Source of the DNA: Bacteroidota bacterium
Lineage (GTDB): Bacteria; Bacteroidota; Bacteroidia; Chitinophagales; Chitinophagaceae
Assembly: GCA_023429825.1 (NCBI GenBank)
Contig: JAEZDC010000025.1
Location: forward strand, 1 to 20,958
Direction: 5' to 3'
Length of the DNA stretch: 20,958 nucleotides
Shown here: positions 7,847-15,095 of the stretch, piece by piece
How positions within the stretch are numbered: position 1 is the stretch's first letter
How the letters are laid out: each line of letters starts with the position of its first letter
Notes under the pieces: generated by a model
Told to the model about the DNA's origin: nothing
What the model saw: only the letters and a program-made list of their open reading frames with translations
Databases searched by the model: none
Program-made: the position numbers and the translations under genes

Positions 7847-7892
7847 GTGTTGAAGAACTATGATGATGCGTAAAGATAAGAATGTACAAGAG

Positions 7893-7911
7893 TGCGACGC
7901 AACGAAGCTGC
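7893..7911 (-). repeat. Dispersed repeat copy, GCA(T/G)CTTCGTTGCGTCGCA
   Basis: The reverse complement of this segment reads GCAGCTTCGTTGCGTCGCA. It matches 17503-17521 (plus strand) at 18 of 19 positions, with 15 identical in a row. It lies 68 bases upstream of the lpxB ATG in the direction of transcription. Confidence 0.7.
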
Positions 7912-7937
7912 CACGAGAACTAAAGCTGGTAACAAAA

Positions 7938-8231
7938 TCAATACAACAATTTCAAAACAATAGCAAATACGGCGTAGATACAGGTTACTATGAAAATGCC
8001 TTTTGCCGTCTGGTCTTTCCTGCTATTGATGTAAATGGTAAACATAATAGCATTGGCTAGTAAAGAAAAAGTAACTGCACTCGTGAGTATCTTTTTTTGA
8101 TAGCCGAGAAACTTTAGGAAATCGATGAAACTCTCAGAAGAGAATTTCCAAAAATAAAAGCCTATGATGCCAAGTAAAGGCGCAATAAGACCAATAATGA
8201 GTCCGAGCTTAAGATTATCTTTTTTTAGCAT
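7938..8231 (-). CDS. Small membrane protein, three predicted segments (97 aa)
   Basis: I do not recognise a named family. The protein has membrane segments at about residues 9-28, 49-69 and 78-96, with a Lys-rich start (MLKKDNLKLG) and a charged loop (NSRKDQTAKG). Its start overlaps the 3' end of surE by 17 bases, so translation is probably coupled. A small membrane gene between surE and lpxB is, in my recollection, common in Bacteroidota, which would suggest a role at the envelope, but nothing in the sequence shows it. Confidence 0.75.
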   Translation of the reverse strand: MLKKDNLKLGLIIGLIAPLLGIIGFYFWKFSSESFIDFLKFLGYQKKILTSAVTFSLLANAIMFTIYINSRKDQTAKGIFIVTCIYAVFAIVLKLLY

Positions 8232-9039
8232 GAGGGCTGATGAGGCTTTTTTCTAATTTTTCTTTCAATTCGTAATTGGTAAGATCGAACTGTACAGGCA
8301 CTACGCTCACATAATTATTTTTCAATGCCCACACATCTGTATCTTTTCCTTTGTCAAAATTTACGAATTCTCCGGTTAGCCAGAAATATTTTTTTCCATG
8401 CGGATCACTTCTCGACAAAAAATCCTCCTCGTATTTTGCATAAGCCTGCCTGCATACTTTAAAGCCTTTTATATGATCTGCAGGCACAGCCGGAATGTTT
8501 ACATTTAAGCAGAGATGCTTGTCGTAATTCTTTTTCAGGATCTGTTCCACCAGAAGTCTTGCATATTTTTTTGAACCTTCAAAATCTGCTTCTATACTAA
8601 AATCCAATAAGCTGAAACCGATGCTTGGTATACTTTCAATAGACGCCTCGAGGGCTGCAGACATTGTTCCGGAGTAGATGACATTGATTGAATGATTGGC
8701 ACCATGATTCACACCGCTCAGGCAGATATCCGGTTTACGATGCAATATTTTATCGACCGCCAGCTTTACGCAATCTACAGGTGTTCCGCTGGTATGATAG
8801 GCTTCTATATCGCCAAAAACGTTTACCTGGCTCATGCGTAGCGGTTGACCGATGGTGATCGCATGTCCCATCCCGCTTTGAGGTTTATCTGGTGCCACTA
8901 CTACTACTTTACCGAGGTCTTTTACAGCTTCAACCAAGGCTCTGATGCCTGGGGATGTGATGCCATCATCGTTCGTAACAAGAATTACCGGCTGACGGCT
9001 TTTTGTAGTCTTCTTCTTTATACTTTTTGATTTTGCCAT
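8215..9039 (-). CDS. surE: 5'/3'-nucleotidase SurE
   Basis: SurE is a metal-dependent phosphatase acting on nucleoside 5'- and 3'-monophosphates, in the cytoplasm. The 274-residue reading shows the VTNDDG motif with Asp24 and Asp25, Ser55 in DKPQSGMGHA, and Asn111 in SGVNHGAN, the expected metal ligands. I chose ATG 9039 (MAKSKSIKKK) because the frame from 9081 adds 14 residues that overlap the intergenic promoter region. The Lys-rich extension before VILVTNDDG is longer than in most homologues. It heads the surE - membrane protein - lpxB run and is divergent from the XRE/S24 regulator. Confidence 0.95.
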   Translation of the reverse strand: MAKSKSIKKKTTKSRQPVILVTNDDGITSPGIRALVEAVKDLGKVVVVAPDKPQSGMGHAITIGQPLRMSQVNVFGDIEAYHTSGTPVDCVKLAVDKILHRKPDICLSGVNHGANHSINVIYSGTMSAALEASIESIPSIGFSLLDFSIEADFEGSKKYARLLVEQILKKNYDKHLCLNVNIPAVPADHIKGFKVCRQAYAKYEEDFLSRSDPHGKKYFWLTGEFVNFDKGKDTDVWALKNNYVSVVPVQFDLTNYELKEKLEKSLISPHAKKR

Positions 9040-9099
9040 GGTGTTCAATCTTCTACAAATGTGAGCAAAAAGGCTTCGCAAAAAAATTATCCAACAAAA

Positions 9100-9130
9100 T
9101 TTGGTGTTTAGCTAAAAACTTTAGTATATT
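9100..9130 (+). promoter_or_regulatory. Promoter of the XRE/S24 regulator gene
   Basis: A -33 element TTTG (9100-9103) and a near-consensus -7 element TATATTG (9124-9130) are about 20 bases apart. The predicted transcript start is about 13 bases before the ATG at 9150. Confidence 0.45.
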
Positions 9131-9150
9131 GCAGCTAAACAGATTAGCTA
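9106..9150. promoter_or_regulatory. Candidate operator: GTTTAGCT / AGCTAAAC dyad around the XRE/S24 promoter
   Basis: TTTAGCTAAA (9107-9116) is itself a palindrome. The arms GTTTAGCT (9106-9113) and AGCTAAAC (9133-9140) form a larger dyad flanking the -7 element. A third TTAGCTA lies at 9144-9150, touching the start codon. Such a layout fits autorepression by the adjacent LexA-like protein, and the divergent surE could also be affected. This is inference from position and symmetry. Confidence 0.5.
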
Positions 9151-9905
9151 TGTCATTTGCCGGAAAAAACCTCAAATTTTTACGCAAGCAAAAAGGATGG
9201 ACACAGGAAGAGTTTTCAGTGAAGCTTGGAATTAAAAGATCTTTATTAGGTGCGTACGAAGAAGAAAGAGCTGAACCCAAATTAGAAGTAACAGAGACTG
9301 TTTGTGGGATCTTTAGAATTTCTATGGAAGATTTTCTTTTAAAAGATCTGAGCGCAGCAAAAGGAAATTACCTGGAAAGACGCCGGCAAATGAAAATGTC
9401 GTCTTCTCATGCTGCAGAGATCCAATTTGTTCCTGTTAAAGCTGCAGCAGGTTATTTAGCTGGCTACGCAGATCCTGATTTCATAGATGAACTCAACACA
9501 TTTACACTTCCAATGCTAGCCCCGGGGCAGTACCGTGCTTTTGAAATAATGGGAGATAGTATGCTACCTACGCCAAGTGGTTCGGTAATAGTAGGCGAAA
9601 AGATAGATGACATGGATGATATTAAAAACAGCCAGGCATATATCGTTATCAGCAAAAGCGAAGGCATCGTTTATAAAAGAGTGGTCAAAAATGTTAAGGC
9701 TAAAGCCAAACTTACATTGGTGAGCGACAACCCGGATTATGAACCTTACACTATCAACTCCGATGAAGTTCTCGAAATGTGGAAGGCAGTGTATGTTCTC
9801 TCTAAAGCTCAACCGTTGCCAAGATGGGATATGAATCATCTTACAACGGTCGTTAACGATCTTCAACAGCAGGTGGTTACTTTAAAAAAGAAATTGAGTA
9901 ATTAA
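9150..9905 (+). CDS. XRE-family regulator with S24 (LexA-like) peptidase domain
   Basis: The 251-residue protein has an N-terminal helix-turn-helix (about residues 5-65: LKFLRKQKGWTQEEFSVKLG, then RSLLGAYEEERAEPK), a linker, and a C-terminal S24 domain (about 93-215). The catalytic dyad is visible as Ser137 (EIMGDSMLPT) and Lys177 (GIVYKRVV). A possible self-cleavage dipeptide is Ala100-Gly101 in KAAAGYLAGY. The C-terminus (about 230-250) looks like a short coiled coil. The organisation resembles cI/LexA-type repressors. I took ATG 9150 because the longer frame from 9027 runs through its own promoter. No prophage genes are nearby, so it is probably a chromosomal regulator; its targets are unknown. 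Confidence 0.88.
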   Translation: MSFAGKNLKFLRKQKGWTQEEFSVKLGIKRSLLGAYEEERAEPKLEVTETVCGIFRISMEDFLLKDLSAAKGNYLERRRQMKMSSSHAAEIQFVPVKAAAGYLAGYADPDFIDELNTFTLPMLAPGQYRAFEIMGDSMLPTPSGSVIVGEKIDDMDDIKNSQAYIVISKSEGIVYKRVVKNVKAKAKLTLVSDNPDYEPYTINSDEVLEMWKAVYVLSKAQPLPRWDMNHLTTVVNDLQQQVVTLKKKLSN

Positions 9906-9957
9906 TTGTTACCTCAGATTAAGTCAATTCAAATATTTCTGCTGCCACTTGTCAATC

Positions 9958-9965
9958 TATATTTG
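9958..9965 (+). promoter_or_regulatory. -7 promoter element TATATTTG upstream of the DUF5916 gene
   Basis: Perfect match to the Bacteroidota TAnnTTTG element, 46 bases before the ATG at 10012. No good -33 element is seen at the usual distance. Confidence 0.45.
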
Positions 9966-10011
9966 CTGGCCTATCAAAGAACTTTTTACTTAGATACGCC
10001 AACCAGCCGCC

Positions 10012-12429
10012 ATGCATAAATTTTTACTGACTGTTACATGTTTATTAGGCAGTATCGTTGTTATTGCTCAAACCAAATCGGTACAAGGAGTAAAGATCAC
10101 TAAAGCTCCAAAGATCGACGGGCATTTAAATGATTCTGCCTGGAATAATATACCTGTTGCAAAGGATTTCATTATAACATCTCCCAATTACGGGGCACCG
10201 TCAGCAGTACAAACTGATGTGAAAGTTGCTTATGATGATGTAGCAGTTTATGTAGGAGTAATGTTGTATGATGATCCCAAGCTGGTGAGAAAGGGTCTCA
10301 CATCAAGAGACAGGGAACAATTCCAGGATGTTGATTTTTTTAGTGTAGCGTTCGATACATACAACGATAATCAAAATGCATTTCAGTTTACCGTTACCGC
10401 GGCAAATGTGCAAAGCGACATTCGCTATTCACCTTTAGGCAATGATTATAATTGGGATGCTGTTTGGGATAGCCGTGTAGCCTTTACCGAGAATGGCTGG
10501 AGTATTGAAATAAAGATCCCTTATTCTGCTATTCGTTTTGCTAAAAGAGATGTGCAGGACTGGGGGCTACAGTTTACAAGATTCACCAGGCGAACCAATG
10601 AAAGCGCCAACTGGAATCCTGTTGACCCAAAAGTGAGTGGCTTTGTAAACCAGTTTGGCGATCTTAAAGGACTTCAGCAACTACAACCGCCTACACGCTT
10701 ATCATTTCTTCCCTATGTTTCTGCAGGATATAGCACAGTTCCAACTAACAACGGAACGATCAATACTTTTTTACGCAACGGGGGAATGGATGTAAAGTAT
10801 GGAGTGAATGAATCGTTCACGCTGGATATGACACTAGTACCAGATTTTGGACAGGTAGTAAGTGATAATGTCGTGTTGAATCTCTCTCCATTCGAACAAC
10901 AATTCAATGAAAATCGTCCCTTCTTCACAGAAGGCACAGAACTATTCAATAAAGCAGGAATATTTTATTCGAGAAGAATAGGCGCTATGCCTTCAGGTTA
11001 TTTTGCTGCAAGAAGGCTCGCTGCAGATAGCAATTATGAGATCATTAAAAATCCTGCTATCACACAGCTTTATAATGCAACAAAATTTTCGGGCCGCACT
11101 AAAAAGAAATTGGGTATCGGGATATTCAATGCGGTTACGGCCCCGATGCATGCAGAGTTCCGAAACAGCAAAGATGAAAAGATCACAATGGAAACGGAGC
11201 CGCTAGCTAATTACAATATTGTTGTGTTAGACCAGCCATTGCAGGGAAGATCGTTTGTAGCTTTTACTAACACAAACGTGATCCGCAATGGCAGTGGCAG
11301 AGATGCGAATGTGAGTGCAATAGATATCTCTTTGTATGATAAGAAGAATATTTATCATACCCGCACAAACTTCAGGTACAGCCACGTAACAGGTGCTGAT
11401 CCACATGATGGTTTTAAAGCTTATAACGAGATAAGTAAAGTGAGTGGTAAATGGCAATGGGCTCTCATCAATAATATCGAATCAGAAAAGTACGATCCAA
11501 ATGATCTTGGAATATTAGCAGCTCCCAATGAATTTTTAAGCAGGGCCCAAATTGCTTTCAGGCAGTTTACCCCAAATAAATATTTTAATGTAAGAAACTA
11601 TACACTGACAGTTGATCATGTAAATCTTTACAAGCCTTTCAAATTCCAGGAATTGAGAGTGAATCTTAATTTATTTCATCTTTTTAAAAATTTCTGGGAT
11701 CTGAATATTGAAAGCAGTGGCAATCCTATCTGGTATTATGATTATTTTGAATTAAGAACTCCCGGAAGACGGCTACGCAAAGCTCCATGGAGATTTACCG
11801 GTCTGTTTGGAAGCAGTGATAGCAGAAAAAAACTTCACTGGAGATACGGTTTAGGTTTTGCTGAATCACCAATTCCAAAAGATCCTTTCTTCCTTGTGAA
11901 TATGGGCTTTCGTTATCGCTTCAATGATAAATTCAGTTTAGATTGGGATGTAAGAAGAGATCATGATAAAGGAAATTTTGGCTGGATCGGATTTGATAAT
12001 ACAGGTAATCCTTTAATCGGGCGAAGGCAAATACTCAACTTCACCAACCTCTTGAGCGGGGTTTATAATTTCAAAGCAAGAATGAATCTCAGCTTAAGGG
12101 CAAGACATTACTGGAGCAAGGTTCATTACACTAACTTCTATGATGTATTGCAGGATGGCAACTGGACCGAGAGACCATTCATGAGTGGGTACGACAGAAA
12201 TTTCAATCTTTTTAATCTCGATATGTTCTTTACCTGGGACTTTCGTTTAGGCAGCAGGTTGATCGTTGCATGGAAGAATGCATTAGGACCTGATGCATTT
12301 GTAAATGGAATTGATAATACCAAATACTTTGACAACTTTCGCCGATCATTTAATGTACCCCACAGTAATGAGGTGAGCGTGAAATTTGTGTATTATATAG
12401 ATTATCTTGATCTGAAGAAAAAACGCTGA
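10012..12429 (+). CDS. DUF5916 outer-membrane protein with CBM9-like domain
   Basis: This 805-residue protein has a signal peptide (MHKFLLTVTCLLGSIVVIAQ). The next region, about residues 27-210, is a CBM9/DOMON-like beta-sandwich (KAPKIDGHLNDSAWNNIPVA and later the WSIEIKIPYSAIRF strand). The rest matches the DUF5916 pattern, with many alternating aromatic strands that suggest an outer-membrane beta-barrel, for example FRYRFNDKFSLDWDVRRD and the last strand VSVKFVYYIDYLDLKKK. The role of the family is not established; a link to carbohydrate or envelope functions is inferred from the CBM9-like part. It stands alone, and its stop codon directly abuts that of the convergent gene at 12430. Confidence 0.88.
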   Translation: MHKFLLTVTCLLGSIVVIAQTKSVQGVKITKAPKIDGHLNDSAWNNIPVAKDFIITSPNYGAPSAVQTDVKVAYDDVAVYVGVMLYDDPKLVRKGLTSRDREQFQDVDFFSVAFDTYNDNQNAFQFTVTAANVQSDIRYSPLGNDYNWDAVWDSRVAFTENGWSIEIKIPYSAIRFAKRDVQDWGLQFTRFTRRTNESANWNPVDPKVSGFVNQFGDLKGLQQLQPPTRLSFLPYVSAGYSTVPTNNGTINTFLRNGGMDVKYGVNESFTLDMTLVPDFGQVVSDNVVLNLSPFEQQFNENRPFFTEGTELFNKAGIFYSRRIGAMPSGYFAARRLAADSNYEIIKNPAITQLYNATKFSGRTKKKLGIGIFNAVTAPMHAEFRNSKDEKITMETEPLANYNIVVLDQPLQGRSFVAFTNTNVIRNGSGRDANVSAIDISLYDKKNIYHTRTNFRYSHVTGADPHDGFKAYNEISKVSGKWQWALINNIESEKYDPNDLGILAAPNEFLSRAQIAFRQFTPNKYFNVRNYTLTVDHVNLYKPFKFQELRVNLNLFHLFKNFWDLNIESSGNPIWYYDYFELRTPGRRLRKAPWRFTGLFGSSDSRKKLHWRYGLGFAESPIPKDPFFLVNMGFRYRFNDKFSLDWDVRRDHDKGNFGWIGFDNTGNPLIGRRQILNFTNLLSGVYNFKARMNLSLRARHYWSKVHYTNFYDVLQDGNWTERPFMSGYDRNFNLFNLDMFFTWDFRLGSRLIVAWKNALGPDAFVNGIDNTKYFDNFRRSFNVPHSNEVSVKFVYYIDYLDLKKKR

Positions 12430-12864
12430 TCAGTTATAATCAGGGAACTGCGGTTCTTCTTTTTCATGCTGCTGTGAAATACTCCAGACATGTGTATAGC
12501 TTCCGTTGGTAATAGCGATATATTGCGCTGCCAAAGGAATATTATATCGTAAACATTGCATCAAAACATTCTCGTTTAATAGTTCATTCATCTCTTTACA
12601 TTCAATGATCATCCACGGTTTCTCGTTTTTGTAAACGACTACATCGCAGCGCTTCCTGAGATCATTCAGTTTTATTTCTTTTTCAACCGCCATAAGTGAA
12701 GATGGATACTTTTTAACCTTAATTAGATATTGAATAATATTTTGTCGTACCCACTCTTCCGGTGTAAGTCGTACCCACCGTTTCCTGATCTCATCAAATA
12801 TGAGTTCTTTGTCATCTTCTTCTTTGATCTTGAATTCGTATGGAGGATACTCAACCTTCACCAT
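12430..12864 (-). CDS. Free-standing HSDR_N (type I restriction enzyme R N-terminal) domain protein
   Basis: The 144 residues carry a PD-(D/E)xK nuclease-like core: acidic residues in VEKEIKLND (Glu61/Glu63), Asp74 in KRCDVVVY, and Glu88-Cys-Lys90 in WMIIECKE. This is the pattern of the HSDR_N_2 family. The N-terminus (about 1-45, EEWVRQNIIQYLI) is the usual helical lead. There is no helicase, methylase or specificity gene nearby, so it is not part of a type I restriction system here. Proteins of this size recur in Bacteroidota, from my recollection, with unknown function. No signal peptide or membrane segment. Confidence 0.85.
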   Translation of the reverse strand: MVKVEYPPYEFKIKEEDDKELIFDEIRKRWVRLTPEEWVRQNIIQYLIKVKKYPSSLMAVEKEIKLNDLRKRCDVVVYKNEKPWMIIECKEMNELLNENVLMQCLRYNIPLAAQYIAITNGSYTHVWSISQQHEKEEPQFPDYN

Positions 12865-12879
12865 AGCTCAAATGTAAGC

Positions 12880-12910
12880 TTTGCTCTACGCCTGTGATTT
12901 CTTATATTTG
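12880..12910 (+). promoter_or_regulatory. Promoter of the AMP nucleosidase gene
   Basis: TTTG (12880-12883) and TATATTTG (12903-12910) are separated by 19 bases, a full match to the Bacteroidota sigma-A-type promoter. The ATG at 12950 lies about 33 bases after the expected transcript start. Confidence 0.7.
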
Positions 12911-12949
12911 CAGAATTTATTTTTTTGAACCCTCTTTGAAATATTATCT

Positions 12950-13720
12950 ATGAAGACGAAAGACGAAATAGTGGCCAACTGGCTTCCCCGCTACACAGGT
13001 GAAAAACTAGAGAATTTTGGAGAGTACATCCTGCTCACCAATTTTAGTAATTATGTAAAAATGTTTGCCGAATGGAATGGAGTGGAGATCATAGGTATCG
13101 ATAAACCATTTCAATGCGCTACGGCAGATAATATTTCCATTATCAATTTTGGGATGGGTAGCCCAACCGCTGCTACCGTAATGGATCTGCTTTCTGCAAT
13201 TAAACCTAAAGCTGTTCTATTTTTAGGCAAGTGCGGTGGATTGAAAAAAAGAAACAAGATCGGTGATATTATTCTTCCTATTGCAGCAATAAGAGGCGAG
13301 GGTACATCAAACGATTATTTCCCCGCAGAAGTACCTGCAATGCCTGCCTTCGCTCTTCAGAAAGCAATATCAACTACAATAAGAGATTATGGTGTTGATT
13401 ATTGGACAGGTACAGTGTATACTACCAACCGTAGGGTTTGGGAGCATGATACCGAATTCAAAGATTATCTGACGAAGATCAGGGCTTATGCGATCGATAT
13501 GGAAACCGCTACCATTTTTACAGTCGGATTCTATAATAAGATCCCTACCGGCGCTCTTCTCCTGGTAAGCGATTCACCAATGATCCCAGAAGGTGTAAAA
13601 ACTGAAGAAAGTGATAAGAAAGTTACGGGTTCATTTGTCGAAAACCATTTGAAGATCGGAATTGATTCTCTGAAGCAATTGATCAATAACGGGTTGACCG
13701 TTCGGCACCTTAGGTTCTGA
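12950..13720 (+). CDS. amn: AMP nucleosidase, short Bacteroidota form
   Basis: AMP nucleosidase splits AMP into adenine and ribose 5-phosphate and helps adjust adenylate levels, in the cytoplasm. The 256-residue protein is a nucleoside-phosphorylase-fold enzyme without the extra N-terminal domain of the long E. coli form. Landmarks are INFGMGSPTAATVMDLL, FLGKCGGLKKRNKIGDIILP, AIRGEGTSNDYFP, the AIDMETATIF purine-site segment (Glu185) and LLVSDSPM with Asp208 as the likely catalytic acid. It has its own promoter. The next gene, queA, appears to have a separate promoter. Confidence 0.9.
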   Translation: MKTKDEIVANWLPRYTGEKLENFGEYILLTNFSNYVKMFAEWNGVEIIGIDKPFQCATADNISIINFGMGSPTAATVMDLLSAIKPKAVLFLGKCGGLKKRNKIGDIILPIAAIRGEGTSNDYFPAEVPAMPAFALQKAISTTIRDYGVDYWTGTVYTTNRRVWEHDTEFKDYLTKIRAYAIDMETATIFTVGFYNKIPTGALLLVSDSPMIPEGVKTEESDKKVTGSFVENHLKIGIDSLKQLINNGLTVRHLRF

Positions 13721-13786
13721 TAACTAATTTTTTATGCTATTCTCTTTGTGATTTTAAAAAGGTTTTTTTAAAAGGCCTTCATCCGT

Positions 13787-13794
13787 TACCTTTG
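13787..13794 (+). promoter_or_regulatory. -7 promoter element TACCTTTG upstream of queA
   Basis: Perfect TAnnTTTG match; the -33 region is a T run (13763-13769) and not a clear TTTG. The expected transcript start near 13800 gives queA a leader of about 84 bases. Confidence 0.45.
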
Positions 13795-13826
13795 CCCGCT
13801 CCAAATTATGCCTTAACATGTCACTA

Positions 13827-13844
13827 GCTGTCCCGTAAGACGGC
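13827..13844 (+). other. Small hairpin in the queA leader
   Basis: GCTGTC (13827-13832) pairs with GACGGC (13839-13844) with one G-U pair and a CCGTAA loop. A shorter alternative pairing (CCGT with ACGG) competes with it. It does not resemble a preQ1 riboswitch class that I can recognise. Confidence 0.3.
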
Positions 13845-13883
13845 GGCGAAATGCATGTGGCCTATTTAAAACATAATAGACAC

Positions 13884-14933
13884 ATGAAATTATCACAGTT
13901 CAAGTTTGACCTTCCCTTAAACCTGATTGCCCAGCATCCTACAAAAAGACGAGAAGACAGCCGTATGATGGTTGTTCATCGCCATAATGGCCAGATCGAA
14001 CACAAGCACTTCAAAGACATACTGGATTATTATGAAGACAAGGATGTGTTTGTGGTGAATAATACCAAAGTATTTCCTGCGAGAATGTATGGCAGAAAAG
14101 AAAAGACAGGCGCCAAGATCGAGGTATTTCTCTTAAGAGAACTGAATAAACCAAATCGCTTATGGGATGTGATCGTTGACCCTGCACGTAAAATTCGCGT
14201 AGGTAATAAATTATACTTTGGTGAGCATGATGAGTTGGTTGCAGAAGTAATTGATAATACCACCAGCCGCGGCCGTACCATTAAATTTTTGTGGGAAGGT
14301 GATGATAACAGCTTCAAACAGATGCTGGAATTCTTAGGTGAAACTCCACTACCAAAATACATTAAGCGTAAACCGGATGATGAGGATAAAGAACGTTATC
14401 AAACTGTTTATGCTAAACATGAAGGTGCAGTAGCAGCTCCAACCGCAGGCTTACATTTTAGCCGTGAATTGATCAAGCGATGCGAGATCCACGGTGTACG
14501 TTTTGCAGAATTGACTTTGCATACAGGCCTTGGTACTTTCCGTCCTATTGAAGTGGAGGACCTCAGCAAACATAAAATGGATGCTGAATATTACAGGATA
14601 GATGATACCTGCACAGAGATCGTAAACAAAGCTAAACAGAGAGGAAACAGAATTTGCTCCATCGGTACAACTACCATGAGAGCAATGGAAAGCAGTTTTA
14701 CAGCTCAAAAGCTTCTAAAGCCAAGCGAAGGCTGGACGAATCATTTTATCCACCCGCCGTATGATTTTAATGTAGCCGATAGCCTGGTAACGAATTTTCA
14801 TTTACCAAAGACCAGCTTAATGATCATGGTATGCGCTTTTGCCGGGTATGATCTTGCTATGGAAGCATACAAAACAGCTATAAAAGAAAAATATCGCTTC
14901 TTCAGCTATGGAGATGCTTTATTGATCCTCTAA
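13884..14933 (+). CDS. queA: tRNA preQ1(34) S-adenosylmethionine ribosyltransferase-isomerase QueA
   Basis: QueA transfers and rearranges the ribosyl part of S-adenosylmethionine onto preQ1 in tRNA to give epoxyqueuosine, a step in making queuosine. The 349 residues are normal for the family. Visible landmarks are SQFKFDLPLNLIAQHPT at the N-terminus, VVNNTKVFPARM, VAAPTAGLHF (about 183-192), and HTGLGTFRPI (213-222), plus FHLPKTSLMIMV near the end. The frame from 13851 would add 11 residues; I chose ATG 13884 because MKLSQFKFDLP starts as family members do. A terminator follows 11 bases after the stop. Confidence 0.95.
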   Translation: MKLSQFKFDLPLNLIAQHPTKRREDSRMMVVHRHNGQIEHKHFKDILDYYEDKDVFVVNNTKVFPARMYGRKEKTGAKIEVFLLRELNKPNRLWDVIVDPARKIRVGNKLYFGEHDELVAEVIDNTTSRGRTIKFLWEGDDNSFKQMLEFLGETPLPKYIKRKPDDEDKERYQTVYAKHEGAVAAPTAGLHFSRELIKRCEIHGVRFAELTLHTGLGTFRPIEVEDLSKHKMDAEYYRIDDTCTEIVNKAKQRGNRICSIGTTTMRAMESSFTAQKLLKPSEGWTNHFIHPPYDFNVADSLVTNFHLPKTSLMIMVCAFAGYDLAMEAYKTAIKEKYRFFSYGDALLIL

Positions 14934-14944
14934 AACTTAACCGG

Positions 14945-14973
14945 AAAGCCTTCAAAAAATGAAGGCTTTTTTA
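14945..14973 (+). terminator. Intrinsic terminator after queA
   Basis: A 9-base stem, AAAGCCTTC (14945-14953) and GAAGGCTTT (14961-14969), with loop AAAAAAT and a T-rich tail. Confidence 0.85.
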
Positions 14974-15003
14974 TTTGTTTGATCAGTTTACAATTTCTTA
15001 AAT

Positions 15004-15024
15004 GATTAGTATATATATCTAATC
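15004..15024. repeat. Inverted repeat GATTAG / CTAATC upstream of the permease promoter
   Basis: Six-base arms (15004-15009 and 15019-15024) flank an alternating TA core of nine bases. It lies about 32 bases upstream of the -33 element of the next gene. It could be a regulator site or an AT-rich cruciform; nothing more can be said. Confidence 0.35.
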
Positions 15025-15056
15025 TGTTAATCTTTAACATCAGTTTCCTTTATCTC

Positions 15057-15085
15057 TTGTACTTTTCACTAACCATTTATCTTTG
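15057..15085 (+). promoter_or_regulatory. Promoter of the LptF/LptG permease gene
   Basis: TTG (15057-15059) and TATCTTTG (15078-15085) are 18 bases apart. The ATG at 15096 lies 10 bases after the -7 element, so the transcript would have almost no leader. This argues against the longer frame beginning at 15057. Confidence 0.6.
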
Positions 15086-15095
15086 TTTCCATTGC

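Noticed and set aside
7342..7863. 173-codon plus-strand frame overlapping lpxB
   Set aside because: It is antisense to a well-supported lpxB and has no family match.
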